Assembly: GCF_009905435.1 (NCBI RefSeq) | Contig: NZ_JAAAMT010000004.1 | Coordinates: 124,001 to 188,000 of the forward strand | DNA: 64,000 bases | Source: Pseudomonas sp. R5(2019) | Lineage (GTDB): Bacteria > Pseudomonadota > Gammaproteobacteria > Pseudomonadales > Pseudomonadaceae | Reading direction: 5' to 3' | In this document: positions 60,655 to 64,000 of the stretch, piece after piece | How the letters are laid out: each line of letters begins with the position of its first letter | Position numbering within the stretch: the stretch's first letter is position 1 | Notes under the pieces: generated by a model | The model's database searches: none | Seen by the model: only the letters and a program-made list of their open reading frames with translations | What the model was told of the DNA's origin: nothing | Translations under genes and position numbers: made by a program

Positions 60655-62280
60655 TTATTTGGGATAGAGCGGCGGCAGGCTATTGCTGTCGCCGAGGGTC
60701 GGCGTGTTGCTTTCGGCGACCGGGATCATGCCGATGGCACGCCACAGCTCCTCGCCTTGCCAGTACTGCCCGGCTTCGCTGTACAGCGCGCCATTGAGGC
60801 CGTCCAGGGCATCGGACAGCGGCACGAAGCGCGCTGCCATATCGGCCAGGGTTTCGGGCTGCTGGCGTGCCCAGGCATCGAGGGCCTGGCGCGTTGTATG
60901 GGGGTCGTTGGCCTGGCAGGCGCGCTTGAGGTCGTCAAGCAGGGTACGCGGGCTCGGCCCGGTTTGCGCGGCTCGCTGGATAGCCGGTAGGCGGCGTCCA
61001 CGCCACCACAGACTGAAGCCCGATGCCGTGGTGCAGGCCAGCAACAGGCTGATCAGCTGCCAGATCCGCAGTTCGGTCTGGCTGACCCCGCGAGCGCTCT
61101 CCGTGCCTCCGGCCGCCTGAGTCAGGCCGGGATTGTCTTCGATATGAAGCGTGCGGGCCGGCAGGCTGCTGTGCTCCAGGTGATCTTCATGGGTGTTCCA
61201 CCAGACCACCTCGACACTCGGTACCTCAATGCTGCCGCTGCGGGTCGGCACCAGTGCCTCGCGCTCTTCACGGCTGCCAATGAGCCCACGTTCACCGTTC
61301 TGGTCGCTCAAGCGGGGCTGGTCCGGGTAGCGGCGCAAGCCGTTGATTTCGGTGGCCGGCAGCGGCGGCAGCTGGGCGCTGGAGAGCCCCTCGGCCTTGA
61401 GGATCAGGGTGCGGGTCACGGAGTCGCCGACCTGATTCTGCCCGGGCTCCGGGCTCCAGTTTTCACTTAAGGTCAGGCTGTGAGCGGGCAGCCAGGGGGC
61501 ATCTGCTGGATAGACGACCGGTTTGGCCTTGACCGTCAGCGCCATCTCGGCGGAGGTGACCTGGACCTGCTTGCCCGGCTTGGGCGTCGTCAGATCCTGG
61601 CCGGGGCCGGTTTCGACCGGGGTGGCGGTGAACACTTGGGCCGGGATGATCAATGCGCCGCTGTGCTGGGGATAAATCGCATAGCGCATCTCGATCACGC
61701 CATGGCGCACGCCATTGATGAGTTTCTCAAAGGTGCGCGACTCGCCCAGCTGATCAATGCGGGCGTCGGCGATCTGCAGCGGGGTCAGGCTGCTGTCGTC
61801 ATACAGCGACACCGAGTGGTAGATGCGCACAGTCAGCACCACCTGGGCCTGAACATAGACGTTTTCGGTGTCCAGGCTGGCGTCGATGAACACCGGTGCC
61901 AGGTTGCTGGTCGGGACCTGCTCGCTTTGCATGACCTGCAAGGTGATCGGCTGGCTGGCCAGCTCGCCCAGGCGCAAGGCCGGGATTTCCACCGTGCCGC
62001 TCTGGCGCGGCAACAAGGTGATGATCCAGCGCGTGGTGGCTTCGGTCTGGCCGTCCAGGGTGGTCAGGCGGTTGACCTGGCGGCTGCCCTGGACCTCGAA
62101 GGCGGTATCCAGTGGCGTCAGGTCGGGTTTGCCGAACTCGGTGACGTCGTGGGTTTCGAGGACCAGCTCGACGGTTTCGCCGGAGTTCAGCCGGGTGCGG
62201 TCGACGCTGGCGTTCAGCTCGGCGGCCTGCACCTGAAGGCACATCATGAGGCTGAGAAAGAAGACGCTGAAGCGACTCAT
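60655..62280 (-). CDS. batD: BatD-family (oxygen tolerance) protein
   Basis: 541 residues with signal peptide MSRFSVFFLSLMMCLQVQAAEL, a series of Ig-like domains (RTRLNSGETVELVLETHDVTEF, LPRQSGTVEIPALRLGELAS, LPALPATEINGLRRYP-type segments) and a single C-terminal membrane helix (WQLISLLLACTTASGFSLWW). Matches BatD of the bacterial aerotolerance cluster. The start overlaps the stop of the VWA/TPR gene upstream. Role in envelope stress is presumed from the family. Confidence 0.88.
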   Translation of the reverse strand: MSRFSVFFLSLMMCLQVQAAELNASVDRTRLNSGETVELVLETHDVTEFGKPDLTPLDTAFEVQGSRQVNRLTTLDGQTEATTRWIITLLPRQSGTVEIPALRLGELASQPITLQVMQSEQVPTSNLAPVFIDASLDTENVYVQAQVVLTVRIYHSVSLYDDSSLTPLQIADARIDQLGESRTFEKLINGVRHGVIEMRYAIYPQHSGALIIPAQVFTATPVETGPGQDLTTPKPGKQVQVTSAEMALTVKAKPVVYPADAPWLPAHSLTLSENWSPEPGQNQVGDSVTRTLILKAEGLSSAQLPPLPATEINGLRRYPDQPRLSDQNGERGLIGSREEREALVPTRSGSIEVPSVEVVWWNTHEDHLEHSSLPARTLHIEDNPGLTQAAGGTESARGVSQTELRIWQLISLLLACTTASGFSLWWRGRRLPAIQRAAQTGPSPRTLLDDLKRACQANDPHTTRQALDAWARQQPETLADMAARFVPLSDALDGLNGALYSEAGQYWQGEELWRAIGMIPVAESNTPTLGDSNSLPPLYPK

Positions 62281-64000
62281 CGAGTAGTTTCCTGACGCTG
62301 TTGCTGTTCATACCAGAATTTGCGCCGCAGCAGTTCGGACGGGTTGTCCGGGATCTGCCGCAACCATTGTTCGAGGGCCTGGCGCTGTTCGCCATCCAGG
62401 GAGCTGTCGACCGGCCGCGTGGGCGGGCGAGTGGTTTGCTCCTCATCCGGCGCCTGCGCGCTGGCCTGGCTGTCTGATGGCTCAGCGGTGTCGGTGGCGT
62501 CTTCATCCGGTTGCCCGGCCTGTTGTTCAGTGTCCGAGGTCGACGGCTGGGCGCTGGAGGCGCTGCTGTCGCTCTGGTCTTCCAGGGATTGTGGCTGCTC
62601 GTTGTTCTTCGCCTCGGCCTGCTTTTGCTCTTGCTCGGCTTTGGCAGCCTGGCGCTGCTGTTCCAGAACCTGTTCGACCAGGGCTTTGTTGGCCAGCGCC
62701 GATTTGAGGTCAGGCTGGTAGTCCAAGGCCTGTTCATAGGCGTCGAGCGCCGCTTCCAGTTCACCGCTGCGGGCCAGGGCATTGCCACGATTGTAATGGG
62801 CGTTGGCGTTGTTGCCTTCGGCAAATTGCCTGGCGGCCGCGGCGTAGTCGCCGGCTTCATAAAGGGCCAGGCCTTTCCATTGCGGGTCAATGAAGTGCTT
62901 TGCCGCTTGCGCCGGGTGTCCTTTTGCAAGCCAGCGCTGGCCTTGTTGATCCGGCCGCAGCCAGAGGTCGCTCAGTTCGAAAGCCTGGCTGGGTTGCGGC
63001 AGGCACAGCAGCAGTGGCAGGCAGAACAACCAGCCGCGCCGCCCGGCGCAGGCGGCCAGCAGCAAGAGGGGCAGCAACAGCCAATAGCCCTGGTCGGCCC
63101 AGGCGTCCAGTTGCAGGGTCTGGCCATCGCTGCGCATGCTGTTCGGCGCGGCCAGCAGGCCGAGGTTGCGCAGGTCCAGATCGTCGAGTCGGGCCTGGCG
63201 ATAGCGCCCGCCCAGCTCGTTGGCAAAGGCTTTGAGGCTGGCACTCTCAAGTCTTGGCAGCAGGATCGCGCCTTGTTCGTCCTTGAGAAACTCGCCGTCT
63301 TCCATGGTGACCGGTGCCCCTTGTGCGCTGCCGACGCCCAGCATCAGCCATTCCGGGCCCTGGCGCCCGAGGGCCTGGCGAATGCCCTGGCGTTCCTGTT
63401 CGCTGAGCGAGGACCCCACCAGCAAAATCCGGCCCTGACCCAGGGCACCCTGGGCCAGCAACGCCAGGGCCTTGGTCACGGCCAGGTCGGCGCGGTGGCC
63501 GGGCTGGGGCATGATCGAGGGCTTGAGGGCCTCGAGCAAATTGCGGCTGGTGGCCAGGTCATCGGACAGCGGCACCAACGTATGGGCGCTGCCGGCATAG
63601 ACGATGATCGCCGTTTGCGCGTCATTGCGCCGTGCCAGCAGGTCCAGCAATTTGCGTCGGGCTTGCTCCAGACGGTTGGGCGTCATGTCGGTGGCGAGCA
63701 TGTCCGGGGTCAGCTCCAGCACCACCACCAGCGGGTCGGCCGGGCGCTGGCCGGGCTGCTCGATGCGCTGCCAGCTGGGCCCGAGCAAGGCCAGCAGTGC
63801 CAACAGCCAGGCCAACCCGAGGGCGATCCACGGCAGCTTGCTGCCGCTGCCGCTGCCGCCGCTGAGCAACACCGAATGGAAAGCGCTGGGCAGGATCATC
63901 TGCCAGCGTCCTGCGCGTTTTTGCCGGTGCCAGAGTTTCCACAGCAACCAGCCGAACAAGGGCAGCAGCACCAGGGCGGCGGGGCGTAGCCAGTGAGGCC
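62277..64000 (-). CDS. batB: VWA-TPR protein, BatB/BatC fusion (5' end outside window)
   Basis: The frame stays open to the right edge (in-frame residues WLRPAALVLLPLFGW precede the first GTG at 63971), so the true start is beyond the window. About 574 residues seen: two N-terminal membrane helices, a VWA domain (about 80-290), a third membrane helix pair (GYWLLLPLLLLAACAG), a TPR block (NAHYNRGNALARSGELEAALDAYEQALDYQPD), then an acidic Gln/Asp/Glu linker ending in RRKFWYEQQQ. The MIDAS motif DxSxS of metal-binding VWA domains reads ELTPD, so metal binding is doubtful. BatB and BatC are usually separate; here they are one chain. Confidence 0.85.
   Translation of the reverse strand, partial: PHWLRPAALVLLPLFGWLLWKLWHRQKRAGRWQMILPSAFHSVLLSGGSGSGSKLPWIALGLAWLLALLALLGPSWQRIEQPGQRPADPLVVVLELTPDMLATDMTPNRLEQARRKLLDLLARRNDAQTAIIVYAGSAHTLVPLSDDLATSRNLLEALKPSIMPQPGHRADLAVTKALALLAQGALGQGRILLVGSSLSEQERQGIRQALGRQGPEWLMLGVGSAQGAPVTMEDGEFLKDEQGAILLPRLESASLKAFANELGGRYRQARLDDLDLRNLGLLAAPNSMRSDGQTLQLDAWADQGYWLLLPLLLLAACAGRRGWLFCLPLLLCLPQPSQAFELSDLWLRPDQQGQRWLAKGHPAQAAKHFIDPQWKGLALYEAGDYAAAARQFAEGNNANAHYNRGNALARSGELEAALDAYEQALDYQPDLKSALANKALVEQVLEQQRQAAKAEQEQKQAEAKNNEQPQSLEDQSDSSASSAQPSTSDTEQQAGQPDEDATDTAEPSDSQASAQAPDEEQTTRPPTRPVDSSLDGEQRQALEQWLRQIPDNPSELLRRKFWYEQQQRQETTR

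Overview
The window looks like a chromosomal segment of a Pseudomonas of the putida/fluorescens type. The basis is high GC coding sequence, several copies of the short palindromic Pseudomonas REP sequence (core GTAGGAGC...GCGAT), OprD-family porins, and a right-hand backbone (DUF1853 - nadK - phosphatase - glpG - yeaC - DUF2797 - pepN, sbcDC, batBD) typical of the genus. No rRNA, tRNA, phage, IS element or CRISPR array was seen.

Positions 1-26.3 kb form an accessory aromatic-acid island. On the minus strand are a Rieske dioxygenase operon closest to anthranilate 1,2-dioxygenase (antA-antB-antC) and a branched-chain-type solute-binding protein that runs off the left edge. Divergent to it are an OprD porin and two back-to-back AraC regulators. 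A second OprD porin follows on the minus strand. Next comes a tight minus-strand operon: solute-binding protein - livH - fused livM/livG - livF - PanE-like reductase - class II aldolase/adducin-fold protein - PAS chemoreceptor. Most junctions in it overlap by a few bases. Divergent from that, across a 0.66 kb AT-rich region with operator-like palindromes, lies an indole-3-acetic acid (auxin) catabolic operon iacH-A-B-C-D-E-F-G, followed by a third OprD porin that resembles the first. Both the iac route and an anthranilate dioxygenase are expected to end in catechol. The island therefore reads as sensing, outer-membrane entry, inner-membrane uptake and catabolism of indole/anthranilate-type aromatic acids. 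The aldolase-fold protein and the PanE-like reductase have no assigned step, and the usual iacR and iacI are not in the window.

Positions 26.5-34 kb are variable: a DUF2242 lipoprotein with a Pro-Ala repeat, a 28-residue ORF, a membrane-anchored nitrilase-like protein without its catalytic Cys next to an AraC regulator, a candidate small RNA, a membrane protein, about 1.1 kb of AT-rich probably decayed DNA, and a GMC dehydrogenase with its small Tat subunit but no cytochrome.

Positions 34-64 kb are mostly housekeeping: a FadH-like dienoyl-CoA reductase, a PLP desulfhydrase/ACC deaminase-like enzyme, cytochrome b561, nadK, glpG, pepN, a lactonase, a GST, sbcCD and bat genes. Within this part, 46.0-53.3 kb holds a DUF1302 - DUF1329 - YCF48 - RND/MMPL gene set behind a good sigma-54 promoter. 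It may be a complete, uncharacterised inner-to-outer-membrane transport system for a hydrophobic compound.
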